Positions 25,651-33,818 of a DNA stretch of 64,000 nucleotides are shown in pieces. Each line of letters opens with the position of its first letter. Position 1 is the first letter of the stretch. Made by a program: the position numbers and the translations under genes. The notes under the pieces are model-generated. The model was not told where the DNA came from and did no database searches. It saw only the letters and a list, made by a program, of their open reading frames with translations. The stretch spans positions 1-64,000 of the forward strand of contig JBDTOO010000017.1 in assembly GCA_039933215.1 (NCBI GenBank), written 5' to 3'. Source of the stretch: JALYUA01 sp039933215. GTDB taxonomy: Bacteria; Acidobacteriota; Thermoanaerobaculia; UBA5066; Gp7-AA6.

Positions 25651-26262
25651 ATGCAGACTCTGGTGTCTCCCGAGCGGGAATCGGGCGCTCCCGAAGTGCG
25701 CCTTTCTCCGCGCTTCGACGCCGCCCTCGCGTGGGCGAGCGAGCTCCACCGCGGCCAGCTTCGCAAGGTCGACCCGGTTCCGTACGTCTCCCACGTGCTC
25801 TCCGTCGCAGCGCTCGTTCTCGAGCATGGCGGGGACGAGGAAGAAGCCATCGCCGCCCTGCTCCACGACGCGGCCGAAGACTGCGGCGGCCGGGCGACGC
25901 ACGCCGAGATCCTCGCCCGCTTCGGCCCTCGCGTCGCCGCGATCGTGGACGGATGCACGGACTCGTACGACACGCCCAAGCCCGCCTGGCGGCCGCGCAA
26001 GGAACGCTACCTCGAGCGCCTGCGCGAGGCGGGGCCGTCGGTGCGGCTCGTCGCCGCCGCGGACAAGCTCCACAACGTGCGATCCGTTCTGGCGGGGCAT
26101 CGCCGGGAGGGAGATCGCGTGTGGTCCCGGTTCGCCGCCCCTCGCGAGGACACGCTCTGGTACTACCGGACGGTCACCGACACGCTCCGAGGTGCCGAGC
26201 CCTCCGCGCTCGTCGAGGAGCTCGACCGGGTCGTCTCCGAGCTCGAGCGCCGCAGCCCGTAG
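25651..26262 (+). CDS. HD-domain hydrolase, RelA/SpoT hydrolase-like
   Basis: 203 residues, a single HD domain. The sequence contains HRGQLRKVDPVPYVSHVLSV, the metal pair LLHDAAEDCGG, and AADKLHNVRSVL, all close to the hydrolase half of SpoT and to the stand-alone small hydrolases (MESH1-like). There is no synthetase, TGS or ACT domain, so it could act as a (p)ppGpp hydrolase or on another nucleotide. Which one cannot be decided from the sequence. AGAAGGAGGC precedes the start codon. It is divergent from the oxidoreductase gene. Confidence 0.88.
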   Translation: MQTLVSPERESGAPEVRLSPRFDAALAWASELHRGQLRKVDPVPYVSHVLSVAALVLEHGGDEEEAIAALLHDAAEDCGGRATHAEILARFGPRVAAIVDGCTDSYDTPKPAWRPRKERYLERLREAGPSVRLVAAADKLHNVRSVLAGHRREGDRVWSRFAAPREDTLWYYRTVTDTLRGAEPSALVEELDRVVSELERRSP

Positions 26263-26305
26263 TCCACTCGTCCGGTTCGGGACGCTGGTCGAGAAGCGGC
26301 GGCCG

Positions 26306-27973
26306 CTACTCGGCGCCTTCGGGGAACGGCACCTTCGGGTCGACGTCGATCGGGATGTTGCGCGTTCCTTCGAGCGCGGTGGCGAGCTCCGGCGGCATGG
26401 TCCCGTATTTCTGGAACCAGGCTTCGCAGCGCGCGCGATCCCCGGTCGCCTCGATCTCGAGAAGCTCCTTCGCGAGCGAGGCGAGGGCGCCCGGCATCTT
26501 CTCGAAATCGATGACGTAGCGTCCCGTGCGGGCGTCGCGGCCGACCGCGCCCTGCTCGCTCAGATAGTTGAACTCCATCATCTCCGCGCGGGCGTGCGGC
26601 TCGCCCGTGCCGAATCGCACCGTGCGGAAAATTCCGCCGACGTGCGACGCGTAGTACTCCTCGCGCTTCTCCTTCGGCAGAGCGCCGTGCCGGATGAGCC
26701 AGTCGAGCCCGAACAGCCCGCCGACGTCCGCCTTCGCCTCTTCGAGAGCCGAGAAGCCCGGGCCGATGGTCTCGCGGATGCTCTTCTTCGCGCCGCCCTG
26801 CCGCGCAAACGCCGGACCGATGCCGTGGCTGATCTCGTGCATCAGCGTTCCCTGGAGATAGCCCTCGCCCGTGACCTTGAGCGCCTGGTCCTCGCGCAGC
26901 AGCACGCGGGCGACCGGCACGATCACCTCGTTGACCCGCGCGTCCATGAAGTTCTTGAAGAAGATCTGTTTGGTGCCCCGCTGCTCGTGGATGCGAGGGT
27001 CATTCGGCAGATTGTCCGCGACCGCCTGGTATCCGTGCCTCAGGTCGCCCGCGCGAAACGGAGCGTCCATGACCTCCATCGGAGCGCGCTTGCCGCGCTT
27101 CGACGGCCGGTCTTCCGCGGGCAGCGGCAGCGAATCCTGGATTTCGGGGACATACTTCTGGAAGACCGAGAGCTTGCGGCTCTCCTCCTCGTTGCGGATG
27201 AGGACCGCCGCTCCGTAGGATCCTTTGACTCCGAGGAGCCCGTCCAGGTACGTCTCGTACGGCGCGAAGATCAGGTCGAACTTCGGGTTCACGAGATCGA
27301 CCCATGCGAGGTCGCTCTCGTAGTACTCGTCGGTCAGGAGGGCCTTCGCCCGCAGGCGCAGGAATTTCGCGAAAGCCGGCTCGTCGGAGAGGTCAGCAGC
27401 CGCGCGGAGGGATTTCGCCGCGCGTTCGAGGAAGGGTCGGTACTCGACGTGGTACGGGACGGTTTTCAGCCGGGCTCCGTCGCGCACGACCACGGTGCGC
27501 TCCGAGTAGATCGCCGCTTTCTGTTCCGGGTGCGCCGCGACGTAGGCCTCGATCTCCTTCCGCGTCAGATCGGCGGGGTAGAGCGCGCGGCCGGGGGGAG
27601 TCGGGCCGGTTCCCATGAAAAGACGGTTCTCGTCCAGGAGGTCGTACCGGCCGCCGTTGATCCAGATGTAGCGCGCGATCGCCTTCTCGCCGGGATCCTG
27701 CGAAGCGGAGAGCTTCCTGTACAGCGCCAGACCCTCCGGATCGCTCTGCCGCCAGTAGATGTTCTCGAGATCGCGGCAGGCGTCCACCAGCCGCTCGACC
27801 ATCTCGCGCTCGCGCTTCGAGAGCTTCTCGGCGCGAAAGGGCATCTCCACGGTCTTCCAGCGGGCGAGCTTCGCCTCGATGTCGGGGCCGGCCGGCGCCG
27901 CGGGCGGGGCCGATTGACCGAAGGCCGCGGAGGCCCCGAAAAACGCCAGAGTCGTCCAAGTCATTCTTTTCAT
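26306..27973 (-). CDS. Exported M49-like metallopeptidase (dipeptidyl-peptidase III family)
   Basis: 555 residues from the ATG at 27973, chosen because it gives a clean signal peptide (MKRMTWTTLAFFGASAAFGQ); an ATG four codons earlier is possible. The zinc site is LMHEISHGIGP (about 380) with the second glutamate in EEAKADVGGLFGLDW, matching the HExxxH-type and EEAKAD-type motifs of bacterial M49 relatives. Dipeptidyl-peptidase III removes dipeptides from short peptides; the bacterial branch is annotated only as a zinc-dependent hydrolase. It fits the many other exported peptidases in this window. It is divergent from the desaturase gene. Confidence 0.82.
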   Translation of the reverse strand: MKRMTWTTLAFFGASAAFGQSAPPAAPAGPDIEAKLARWKTVEMPFRAEKLSKREREMVERLVDACRDLENIYWRQSDPEGLALYRKLSASQDPGEKAIARYIWINGGRYDLLDENRLFMGTGPTPPGRALYPADLTRKEIEAYVAAHPEQKAAIYSERTVVVRDGARLKTVPYHVEYRPFLERAAKSLRAAADLSDEPAFAKFLRLRAKALLTDEYYESDLAWVDLVNPKFDLIFAPYETYLDGLLGVKGSYGAAVLIRNEEESRKLSVFQKYVPEIQDSLPLPAEDRPSKRGKRAPMEVMDAPFRAGDLRHGYQAVADNLPNDPRIHEQRGTKQIFFKNFMDARVNEVIVPVARVLLREDQALKVTGEGYLQGTLMHEISHGIGPAFARQGGAKKSIRETIGPGFSALEEAKADVGGLFGLDWLIRHGALPKEKREEYYASHVGGIFRTVRFGTGEPHARAEMMEFNYLSEQGAVGRDARTGRYVIDFEKMPGALASLAKELLEIEATGDRARCEAWFQKYGTMPPELATALEGTRNIPIDVDPKVPFPEGAE

Positions 27974-28107
27974 GGCGAAAAGCATATGCGAGAGACCGGG
28001 GACACCCCTGGAAAGGCGACCGGGCTGGCCACCGCGTGTTATTCTGGTTGTCCGAAAACGCGCACACCTTCTCCGCCGAAATCGTTCGGCGAAACCCCGG
28101 AGACCGC

Positions 28108-29244
28108 ATGGAAACGAGACAGAAAGACTGGGTCAACATTCTCTTCCTGTCGCTGACGCCCGTGATCGGCGTCTTCGGCACCGCCGCTTACGCGCTGGTC
28201 AACGGCGTCCAGTGGTGGCAGCCGGCGATGCTCGTCGTCCTTTTCTCTCTCGTCAGCTTCTCCGTGACCGCTGGCTACCACCGCTGCTTCTCCCACAAGA
28301 GCTACAGCGCTCACCCGTTCCTCCAGGGCTTCTACCTCTTCTTCGGGGCGATGGCCCTCCAGAATTCCGCCCTGAAGTGGTCCGCGGACCACCGCGACCA
28401 CCACCGCTACGTCGACAAGGACTGGGATCCATACTCCATCCGCCGCGGCGGGCTCTGGGCGCATATTTTCTGGCTCTTCTACAAGGAGCCGCACGAGCGC
28501 TCCTACGAGAACGTCCCCGACCTCGCGCAGAACCGGGCGATGATGTGGCAGTACCGCTGGTCGCACGTCATCGGGATCGTGGCGGGCCTCGGCATCCCCA
28601 CGCTGATCGGGGCCGCGTTCGGCTCCCCGCTCGCGGGCCTGCTGTGGGGCGGCTTCCTGCGGATCGCACTCATCCACCACACGACGTTTCTCGTCAACTC
28701 GGTCGCACACCTCTACGGCACGCGCCCCTACACGGAAGAGAACTCGGCCCGGGACAACGGCTTTCTCGCCTTCATCACGAACGGCGAGGGGTACCACAAC
28801 TTCCACCACAAGTTTCCCTCCGACTTCCGCAACGGCGTGCGCTGGTACCAGTGGGATCCGACGAAGTGGCTCATCGGCGTCCTGGGGATGGTGGGGCTCG
28901 CCCGCGATCTCAAGGCCACGCCGCGCGCCGTCATCGAGAAGTCGCGGCTCCGGATGCGGCTCACGCACGCCGAGGTCCGGATCCAGCACGCTCCGACGGA
29001 GATCGGCGACGCGATCCGGCTCCGGCTCGACAGGGCGCACCACGCACTCGATCGCGCCGCGGCCCTCTGGCACGAGATGGACGCGAAGCGCCGCGAGATG
29101 GTCGCCCGCGGCCGGAAGCGCTCCGCCGAGGTCGCCCACGGGTGGAAAGACTCCGTGCGGGAGTACCGGTCTTCGATCAGCGACGCCCGGCGGGAATGGC
29201 GCGTCGCCGCCCGCATGATTTCCAAGCTCCCCGAAACGGCCTGA
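28108..29244 (+). CDS. Membrane fatty-acid desaturase (delta-9 type)
   Basis: 378 residues from METRQKDWVN. Histidine boxes are HRCFSH (about 60), HRDHH (about 97) and HNFHH (about 235), the di-iron ligands of acyl desaturases. Hydrophobic segments include ILFLSLTPVIGVFGTAAYAL, AMLVVLFSLVSFSVTAGYH and a pair around IVAGLGIPTLIGAAFG. The C-terminal 100 residues are charged and helical (LRLDRAHHALDRAAALWHEM), longer than in most family members, and may be a coiled-coil extension. It sets membrane fluidity by introducing a double bond into acyl chains. Confidence 0.9.
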   Translation: METRQKDWVNILFLSLTPVIGVFGTAAYALVNGVQWWQPAMLVVLFSLVSFSVTAGYHRCFSHKSYSAHPFLQGFYLFFGAMALQNSALKWSADHRDHHRYVDKDWDPYSIRRGGLWAHIFWLFYKEPHERSYENVPDLAQNRAMMWQYRWSHVIGIVAGLGIPTLIGAAFGSPLAGLLWGGFLRIALIHHTTFLVNSVAHLYGTRPYTEENSARDNGFLAFITNGEGYHNFHHKFPSDFRNGVRWYQWDPTKWLIGVLGMVGLARDLKATPRAVIEKSRLRMRLTHAEVRIQHAPTEIGDAIRLRLDRAHHALDRAAALWHEMDAKRREMVARGRKRSAEVAHGWKDSVREYRSSISDARREWRVAARMISKLPETA

Positions 29245-29430
29245 ACCGTCGCCTCCGCGGTCGCGCTGGTGCGCGACCGCTCCGGCTCCCGCCGAGTGAG
29301 GCTCCTCCCTGCCGTCGGCTACGCGGAGCTGCGGCTCCGCTTCGCCTCCCGCCGCGGGAGGCTCCTCCCTCCCGTTCGGTCGGGAGATTCCTCCCGCGGC
29401 GAGCGGATGTCCCAGATCGTCGGGCATGGA
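29245..29430 (+). repeat. Dispersed post-stop hairpin element, copy C (expanded)
   Basis: The element starts directly after the desaturase TGA (ACCGTCGCCTCCGCG). It holds perfect arms CGCCGCGGGAGG (29350-29361) and CCTCCCGCGGCG (29390-29401); compared with copies A and B both arms changed together at one pair (T-A to G-C). An internal partial duplication makes it about 70 bases longer than the other copies. Confidence 0.85.
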
Positions 29431-29450
29431 GCCGCCTTCCTGATTCTTAT

Positions 29451-29534
29451 CCCCTCTCCCCTCTCCCCTCTCCCCTCTCTCCTCTTTCCTCTTTCCTCTT
29501 TCCTCTTTCCTCTTTCCTCTCCCCTCTCACCTAT
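29451..29534 (+). repeat. Heptanucleotide pyrimidine repeat (12 units)
   Basis: Twelve adjacent 7-base units, mostly CCCCTCT and TTCCTCT, run for 84 bases. The strand is almost entirely C/T. It lies between the hairpin element and the thiolase start, where a change in unit number would alter promoter or leader spacing. Confidence 0.9.
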
Positions 29535-29554
29535 CCCTTGCTAGTCTGCGGGGC

Positions 29555-30862
29555 ATGAGCAGCCAGTTTGCCCGCACGCCGAGGCGCATCGCCGTGATCG
29601 CGGGGATCCGCACGCCGTTCTCGCGTTCGGGAACGCTGTACGAGGACGTGACCGCGGTCGAGCTCGGCGGGATCGCCGTCAAGGAGCTCGTCGCCCGCTA
29701 CGACGTCGACCCGGCGTCGATCGACGAGCTGATCTATGGGACGGTGATTCCCTCGGTGTCGCGGCCGAACATCGCGCGCGAGGTGCTCTTCGAGGCGAAT
29801 CTCCCCAAACACATTCCCGCGTCGTCCGTCGTGATGGCTTGCGCGTCTTCGAACCGCGCGATCACCGACTCGGCCGAGAAGATCGCGCTCGGGCTCGACC
29901 AGGCGGTGATCGCCGGAGGCTCCGAGTGCCTCTCGGACGTTCCGATTCTGTTTTCGCGTCCGTTCGCCAGGCGGCTGATGAAGCTGTCGAAGGCGAAGTC
30001 GCCGGCCGCGCGCGCGAAGGCGTTCGCGGGCTTCCGCGTCTCGGAGCTCGCGCCGAACCCGCCGGCGATCGCGGAGTACACGACGGGTCTCTCCATGGGT
30101 CAGTCGGCGGAGAAGATGGCGAAGGAGAACCGCATCTCGCGCGCGGCGCAGGACGAGCTCGCGCTGCGCAGTCATCGCCGCGCGGCTTCGGGCTGGGACA
30201 TCGGCGTCCTCGGGGCGGAGACGTTCCCGGTCCCCGTGCCTCCGAAGTACGAGACCATGGCGACGATCGACAACAACGTCCGCCGGGACACGAGCCTCGA
30301 GCAGCTCGCTGCGCTCCGTCCCGTGTTCGACAAGGAGTACGGGAGCGTCACCGCCGGAAATTCCTCGCCGCTCACCGACGGCGCCTCCGCGATCCTGCTC
30401 ATGTCCGAGGAGCGCGCGAAGGCGGAGGGAAGAAAACCGCTCGCGTTCATCCGATCCTGGGCCTACTCGGCGCTCGACCCCGGCGATCAGCTCCTGCAGG
30501 GTCCGGCCTACGCCGCGCCGAAGGCGCTCGACCGCGCGGGTCTCAAGCTCTCCGACATGGGGCGCGTCGAGATGCACGAAGCCTTCGCCGCGCAGGTCCT
30601 CTCGAATCTCCAGGCGTTTGCGTCTCCGGCGTTCGCGCGGGAGAAGCTCGGCCGGTCGGAGCCTCTCGGCGAGATCGACCCGACGATCCTGAACCTCTAC
30701 GGCGGCTCGATCGCCATCGGACACCCCTTCGCGGCGACGGGCGCCCGCATCGTGACGACGCTCGCGCACGAGCTCGTGCGCTCCGGCAAGGAGTTCGGGC
30801 TCCTGACCGTCTGCGCCGCCGGCGCCCTCGGGCACGCGATGGTGCTCGAGAACGCCGGGTAA
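29555..30862 (+). CDS. FadI-like acetyl-CoA acyltransferase (thiolase)
   Basis: 435 residues, full length for the family. The nucleophile lies in VVMACASSNRAIT, the general base in VEMHEAFAAQVLSN, and the second cysteine in LTVCAAGALGHAMVLEN. The motif IAIGHPFAATGARIV is typical of the FadI branch of beta-oxidation thiolases. It cleaves 3-ketoacyl-CoA with CoA. No other fatty-acid oxidation gene is adjacent; the FadJ partner is not in the window. The start has only a weak ribosome-binding site (CGGGGC), and the 12-unit heptad repeat ends 20 bases upstream. Confidence 0.9.
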   Translation: MSSQFARTPRRIAVIAGIRTPFSRSGTLYEDVTAVELGGIAVKELVARYDVDPASIDELIYGTVIPSVSRPNIAREVLFEANLPKHIPASSVVMACASSNRAITDSAEKIALGLDQAVIAGGSECLSDVPILFSRPFARRLMKLSKAKSPAARAKAFAGFRVSELAPNPPAIAEYTTGLSMGQSAEKMAKENRISRAAQDELALRSHRRAASGWDIGVLGAETFPVPVPPKYETMATIDNNVRRDTSLEQLAALRPVFDKEYGSVTAGNSSPLTDGASAILLMSEERAKAEGRKPLAFIRSWAYSALDPGDQLLQGPAYAAPKALDRAGLKLSDMGRVEMHEAFAAQVLSNLQAFASPAFAREKLGRSEPLGEIDPTILNLYGGSIAIGHPFAATGARIVTTLAHELVRSGKEFGLLTVCAAGALGHAMVLENAG

Positions 30863-30872
30863 GGCGGCCCGG

Positions 30873-30889
30873 GCGCCGGCTCCCGGCGC
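30873..30889. terminator. Hairpin between convergent thiolase and serine hydrolase genes
   Basis: Stem GCGCCGG/CCGGCGC with a 3-base loop fills most of the 26-base gap between the two stop codons. It has no T-run on either strand; a bidirectional terminator is plausible but not certain. Confidence 0.45.
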
Positions 30890-32328
30890 TACTTCGCCAT
30901 CCACTGGCCGATGCGCCGCCGCGTCTTCTCGGCGATCGGAGGGTCGTCGTTGGCGAGGACGATGATCGTGGTGCCGTTCTCGAAGTCGGCCTCGAGCACC
31001 GCGTTCGTCCCCGGAGATCCCCCGGCGAGCGCCTCGTCACCCCGCGCCGGTTCGCGCGGTGATCCCTTCGCCGCGCGCGCCCGGCCTGGCCGCGCGAGCT
31101 CGAGCTCTCCGCGCTGGAGGGCGCCCGCGAACTTCAGCAGGTCCCCGGCCGTCGAATAGACCCCCCCGGCGGAGCTTCCCCGGCCGGGCAGCGTGTCCGT
31201 GTTCGGACGGCGCGGCGCGCCCGGCCCGCCGGGACCGGACTCGTTGCGGCGGGTGTAGCCCGTCGCCCTGTTCGGCGTCGGCTCGTCGACGGCGAAGAAC
31301 TCCGTATCGGCCATCCCCGCGGGCGCGAAGACGGCCTCCCGCACGTAATCCCGGTACTTCTTCCCCGTGACCTTCTCGATCATCAGGCCGAGGACCACGT
31401 ACCCTGCGTTGGAGTACTCGTTTCCCCGTCCAGGCTCGAAGCGCAGCGGTTTCTTCTCGAAGAGCGGAAGGTAATCGGCGAGCTCCCGGATCCGGCTCTT
31501 GTCGGCGGCTGCGAACTCCGGCCCGAAGAAGTCGCCGAGGCCCGACGTCATCTCGATCAGCTGGGCGACGGTGATCCGGTCTGCCGATGGCAGCTTCGAG
31601 TCGGGCAGCACGTGGAGGATCGTGTCGGACCATGAGAGCCGGCCCTCGTCCACGAGCTTCGCGACGGCCGCGCTCGTGAACGCCTTGCCGATCGACGCGA
31701 TGTTGAACTTCGTGTCGAGCGTGTTCGGGATCCGCCGTTCCCGGTCGGCGAGGCCGAAAGCCTTCGCGTAGAAAGGCCTGCCTGCCCGCGCGAGCAGCAC
31801 GACTCCGGAGAACTCGTCGGCGCCGGCGAGCTTCGCGAGCCAGGCGTCGGTGGCCGCCGCGACCTCGCGGTCCGAGCCCTTCGGCTTCTCCGCCGGCTCG
31901 ATGGGTCCGTCCTGTTCCCGCCCGCCTCCGGCTTCCATACGGACGCCGCGGATTCCGCGAAACGGGGAGGACTCGAGCTCGAGCGCCACGGTGAGCTCCT
32001 CGCCCTTCTTCTTCGAGCGCGCGACGAACTTCGCATTGCCGTCGGCCGCCGCGATCACCCGAACGAGCTCCAGGGGGCCGAGGTTCGCCGCCATCGCGAC
32101 GATGCGCTCGACGCGCTGCTCGAGCGGAACGGCCTTGCGGGCGCCCTCCGAGAAGTTTTTCTCGACGAATTCGCGGGCCGACGCGGCGTCGCCCTTCTCA
32201 GACATCGCGAGGAAGGCGCGGATGCGCTCCCCCTCGACAGTCTTCGGGATCCCGGGAGAGTCGGCGGAGAGACGGGCGGCGGAGACACCGAGCAGGACGA
32301 GGAGGGAGACGATCTTTCGGACGTTCAT
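30889..32328 (-). CDS. Exported serine hydrolase of the beta-lactamase/class C family
   Basis: 479 residues. The ATG at 32328 has AAAGGAG upstream and overlaps the S41 protease stop by four bases (ATGA). A signal peptide (MNVRKIVSLLVLLGVSA) is followed by a 150-residue N-terminal domain of the kind that precedes such hydrolases. The catalytic domain has the S-x-x-K motif SIGK within NIASIGKAFTS, the Tyr motif EYSNAGY and a third motif probably in GRGSSAGG. These are DD-peptidase or esterase features; many relatives act on D-amino-acid peptides rather than beta-lactams. Coupling to the protease suggests a shared substrate or joint induction. Confidence 0.87.
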   Translation of the reverse strand: MNVRKIVSLLVLLGVSAARLSADSPGIPKTVEGERIRAFLAMSEKGDAASAREFVEKNFSEGARKAVPLEQRVERIVAMAANLGPLELVRVIAAADGNAKFVARSKKKGEELTVALELESSPFRGIRGVRMEAGGGREQDGPIEPAEKPKGSDREVAAATDAWLAKLAGADEFSGVVLLARAGRPFYAKAFGLADRERRIPNTLDTKFNIASIGKAFTSAAVAKLVDEGRLSWSDTILHVLPDSKLPSADRITVAQLIEMTSGLGDFFGPEFAAADKSRIRELADYLPLFEKKPLRFEPGRGNEYSNAGYVVLGLMIEKVTGKKYRDYVREAVFAPAGMADTEFFAVDEPTPNRATGYTRRNESGPGGPGAPRRPNTDTLPGRGSSAGGVYSTAGDLLKFAGALQRGELELARPGRARAAKGSPREPARGDEALAGGSPGTNAVLEADFENGTTIIVLANDDPPIAEKTRRRIGQWMAK

Positions 32329-33764
32329 CGAGGCTCCTTTGCGGCGTTTTCGGAGGGCGCCTCGCGCGGAAAGCGCTCGAGGGTCCCGTCTATTCGATCG
32401 AGAACGAGCTCCGTCAGGCGTCCGCCCGCATCGCGGCCGAAGGTCGCCCGCGTCTGCTCGTCCCATGAGAACGCGTCCTTCCCAACGGGCACGAGAGTCC
32501 GGGTCCGGCCCGTCGGCGTCCGGCAGACAAGGCGGGATCCCTCGATCGCGACTTCGCGCTCGCCGTAGCGGCCGGCGTAGGCGCGGAGCGTTTCGACCGC
32601 GGGATCGGGGCGGCTCGACGCCTCGACGCGCTCGAGGGCCCAGGCGATCTCCCGCCGGCGCTTCTCGTCCGTTGCGCCCGAGAGCAGCTTTTTGAGCGCG
32701 GCCGCGTGAGCGACGGAAAGAGCGGAGGCGGAGACCGACGCCACGTCAGGCCGGACGCCCTCGCCCTCCCATCCCTTTCCGGTCTTCGGGTGGATCGGCC
32801 GTCCCACCGAGACGGAGAGCACGAGATCCTCCCCGACGGGAAGCAGCGCGGCGTTGTGGCCCGCCCCCGCCGTCCGTTCGCCGACGACGGTCGCCCGGCC
32901 GAACTGCTGGAGCAGATACGCGAAAGACTCGCCGGCGGACGCGGTGCGCGGCGAGACGAGGATCCAGAGATCCGTCGAAGGGAGACGGCGGCCCGGGAGA
33001 TCCTCTTCCGTGTACTCGGTCGTCGTCTCGCCGGACGGGCGGTCGTAGCGGCGGAACAGCTCCCGGCGCTCCGGCCCGAAGAAGTAGCTCGCCAGAAAAG
33101 AGACCGAGCCCGGCGCGCCGCCCGGGCAATCCCGCAGGTCGACGACGATCGCGTCGGATCCCGCGAGAAACGCCATCGCCGCCGCGAGCGTGTCGCGGGA
33201 GAGTGGGAGCGGCTGGAACTCGCGCACGTCGAGGTAGCCGACGTTTCCGTCCATCCTCTCGGCCGCCCGCAGTCCGAAGTTGGTCCGGCGCGCCGCCTCC
33301 GCCCGCGCCGGATCGGGAGGCGCGGAGCCGCGGATCACGCGGATCGGGCCGGGTCCGCCCGGCGGAGCTCCCTCGGGCGGAGGACCGTCGATGACCGTCC
33401 GGCGGCTCCGCCCGCCTGGCATCCCGGATGCGTCGCGGCGGACCGAGAGGTGGCGGTCGCGCCCGATCTCCTGGAGATCGCGCGTGAGCCGGTCGCCCAG
33501 AGTCGAAGCGGATGCCGCTCGGTCGTAAGCGCCCGCCGCCGAGCGGGTCCGGAGTTCGGCTGCGATCCGGCGTCCGGCTTCGGGATCGACGTAGAGGTCG
33601 TCGATCGCCGTCGCCACGGCTTCGGCGACCTGACGCGCCCGGGCGGCGTCGAGCGACGGAGCGGTCTCCGGAGCCGCGGGCACGGCGGAGGCCGCTGACA
33701 GAAGAGCGGGACCGGCCAGGCCGATCGTGAGAGCCCGAACCCAGGTGCGGCGCGCTGAGAGCAT
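32325..33764 (-). CDS. Exported S41-family protease (C-terminal processing/IRBP type)
   Basis: 479 residues. The ATG follows AAAAGAGGAGG. A signal peptide (ALTIGLAGPALLSAASAVPAA) is followed by an N-terminal helical domain and a long Gly/Pro insert near 110-150. The core has AIVVDLRDCPGGAPGSVSFLA and the nucleophile in SPRTASAGESFAYLL. The usual lysine of CtpA (GxKTxGxG) is replaced by arginine in VVGERTAGAGH, as in tricorn/IRBP-type members. No PDZ domain is recognisable. The promoter upstream carries a direct-repeat operator (separate entry), linking the gene to the neighbouring response regulator. Confidence 0.87.
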   Translation of the reverse strand: MLSARRTWVRALTIGLAGPALLSAASAVPAAPETAPSLDAARARQVAEAVATAIDDLYVDPEAGRRIAAELRTRSAAGAYDRAASASTLGDRLTRDLQEIGRDRHLSVRRDASGMPGGRSRRTVIDGPPPEGAPPGGPGPIRVIRGSAPPDPARAEAARRTNFGLRAAERMDGNVGYLDVREFQPLPLSRDTLAAAMAFLAGSDAIVVDLRDCPGGAPGSVSFLASYFFGPERRELFRRYDRPSGETTTEYTEEDLPGRRLPSTDLWILVSPRTASAGESFAYLLQQFGRATVVGERTAGAGHNAALLPVGEDLVLSVSVGRPIHPKTGKGWEGEGVRPDVASVSASALSVAHAAALKKLLSGATDEKRRREIAWALERVEASSRPDPAVETLRAYAGRYGEREVAIEGSRLVCRTPTGRTRTLVPVGKDAFSWDEQTRATFGRDAGGRLTELVLDRIDGTLERFPREAPSENAAKEPR

Positions 33765-33785
33765 GAGCCTCCTCTTTTCCGGAGG

Positions 33786-33818
33786 ACTCTAGGCGGCGGG
33801 AATGACGGCGTTATGACG
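33786..33818 (-). promoter_or_regulatory. OmpR-type operator and -10 box upstream of the S41 protease gene
   Basis: On the minus strand CGTCA-6-CGTCA (33818-33803, 11-base period) is followed after exactly 11 bases by TAGAGT (33791-33786), a plausible -10. The same layout occurs at 35935-35967. The upstream half-site overlaps the end of the kinase gene. Direct repeats with an 11-base period are usual for OmpR-family regulators. Confidence 0.65.

Noticed and set aside
29451..29534. CRISPR-like array
   Set aside because: The units are 7 bases without spacers, so it is a simple tandem repeat.
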